NCBI RefSeq assembly: GCF_007859755.1
Contig: NZ_SJPF01000004.1
Location: 744,894 to 808,893, forward strand
Origin: Blastopirellula retiformator
GTDB lineage: Bacteria; Planctomycetota; Planctomycetia; Pirellulales; Pirellulaceae
DNA: 64,000 bases
Reading direction: 5' to 3'
Shown piece after piece: positions 63,296 to 64,000 of the stretch. The notes under the pieces were generated by a model, which did no database searches, had not been told where the DNA came from, and was given only the letters and a program-made list of their open reading frames with translations. The position numbers and the translations under genes are program-made. Positions within the stretch are counted from its first letter, which is position 1, and each line of letters starts with the position of its first letter.

Positions 63296-64000
63296 GTGAA
63301 ACTTCTCAAGCAGATTGAGCAACGACGCAGCGGTTTTACGCTCGTCGAGTTGTTAGTTGTGATCGCCATTATCGGCGTCTTGATCGCCTTGTTGCTGCCT
63401 GCGGTGCAGCAGGCCCGCGAAGCGGCCCGTCGCGCCCAATGCACCAACAATTTGAAGCAATGGACGTTGGCCTCGCACATGTTCGCCGATACGTACACCG
63501 ACTGGTTTCCGCTCGGGGGAATGAACGGCACCGACAACCCTACACGCGTAGAAAACGGCCGATCGTATCATCGCGTCACCTGGGCAGTTCAGCTGTGGCC
63601 GTACATCGAGCAAACCGCCCTGTACGATCAGTACGATTTCACTCGCCATTTCCACGATACTCCCAACCGCGACACCCTGCGGCACGCGATCGACGGTTAC
63701 TACTGCCCCTCGGATAAAGTGGGCGCTACGCAGGCCACGACCGATACCTATTGGCGGGTGCTGGGCAACTATGTCGGGAACATGGGGAACGCCCACCTCC
63801 ATCAAACCAGCACCGACGCCGCCGCCTTCCGCGGTTCGCCGTTCCGCATCCGCCACGTTTCGCGTTTGAGCGAAGTGACCGACGGGACGTCAAACACCGC
63901 CCTCTTCTCCGAGTTGATCATCGCGTCTCCTGGTCAGTTGGACGACAATCGCGGCGACTTTCTCAATAACGAGGGCAGTCCCGGCTTCATGTCGCTCCTG
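63296..64000 (+). CDS. DUF1559 pseudopilin-like protein, cut by the window edge
   Basis: A DUF1559 gene that begins at GTG 63296 (GGAG 9 bases upstream) and runs past the end of the window (at least 235 residues seen). The start reads [18 protein letters not shown] with [15 protein letters not shown] next, then LKQWTLASHMFADTYTDWFP, LWPYIEQTALYDQY, YYCPSDKVG and VTDGTSNTALFSELI. It is about as divergent from the genes at 6624 and 60588 as they are from each other, so it is not a recent duplicate. Confidence 0.88.
   Translation, partial: MKLLKQIEQRRSGFTLVELLVVIAIIGVLIALLLPAVQQAREAARRAQCTNNLKQWTLASHMFADTYTDWFPLGGMNGTDNPTRVENGRSYHRVTWAVQLWPYIEQTALYDQYDFTRHFHDTPNRDTLRHAIDGYYCPSDKVGATQATTDTYWRVLGNYVGNMGNAHLHQTSTDAAAFRGSPFRIRHVSRLSEVTDGTSNTALFSELIIASPGQLDDNRGDFLNNEGSPGFMSLL

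Overview
The window is a stretch of a bacterial chromosome, very probably from a planctomycete of the order Pirellulales (Blastopirellula/Bremerella-like). This is inferred from the gene families: four loci of the planctomycete-expanded DUF1559 pseudopilin-like proteins, two DUF1080 secreted proteins, a sialate O-acetylesterase, small secreted lipoproteins beside DUF1559 genes, FHA and zinc-ribbon membrane proteins, a histone H1-like Lys/Ala repeat protein, and a moderately high GC content with long non-coding gaps full of short dispersed repeats. No rRNA, tRNA, CRISPR array, prophage or complete classical IS was found.

Layout. 0.1-6 kb: flgM (end of a flagellar locus), a Fur-family regulator, a frameshifted PIN/NYN-type gene next to a 161-bp dispersed element, a DUF6790-like membrane protein with a malate/lactate dehydrogenase, and recQ. 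6-9 kb: a gap with three DnaA-box matches and AT-rich DNA, then DUF1559, a lipoprotein and a broken DUF1559 copy. 9-17 kb: a two-domain esterase, asd, truA, a glycosyltransferase, a divergent protein kinase and accA. 17-27 kb: hypothetical, PLD-like and CvpA proteins, a DUF457 protein, dtd, sialate O-acetylesterase, DUF1080, a site-2 protease, an SGNH hydrolase and the H1-like protein. 27-31.6 kb: Mrp/ApbC, a degenerate sigma-54-activator-like regulator and an M20 peptidase. 31.6-35.5 kb: a repeat-dense island around an AAA (RepA-like) ATPase whose C-terminal tail is itself made of repeat sequence. 35.5-46.5 kb: MBL hydrolase, nnrD-larB-zinc-ribbon cluster, ribF-DHH phosphoesterase, a RAYT (REP-associated transposase) with flanking REP-like palindromes, trpD and a nucleoside hydrolase. 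46.5-64 kb: an HtrA-type protease, a DksA/TraR protein, an FHA coiled-coil membrane protein, secreted and membrane hypotheticals, a universal stress protein, a 1467-residue Lhr helicase, a PQQ-type beta-propeller protein, a second lipoprotein/DUF1559 pair, a second DUF1080 protein and a truncated DUF1559 gene at the right edge.

Most genes are housekeeping or lineage-typical. The most informative unusual features are the repeat families (at least six, several linked by sequence to the RAYT), the ATPase tail built from them, two visibly damaged genes (PIN protein, DUF1559 copy), the DnaA-box cluster beside recQ, and several enzymes or regulators with altered signature residues (kinase, sigma-54 activator, MBL protein, Mrp). 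No complete previously undescribed defence or biosynthetic system is evident; the RAYT/REP network and its capture into a protein is the best candidate for new biology.
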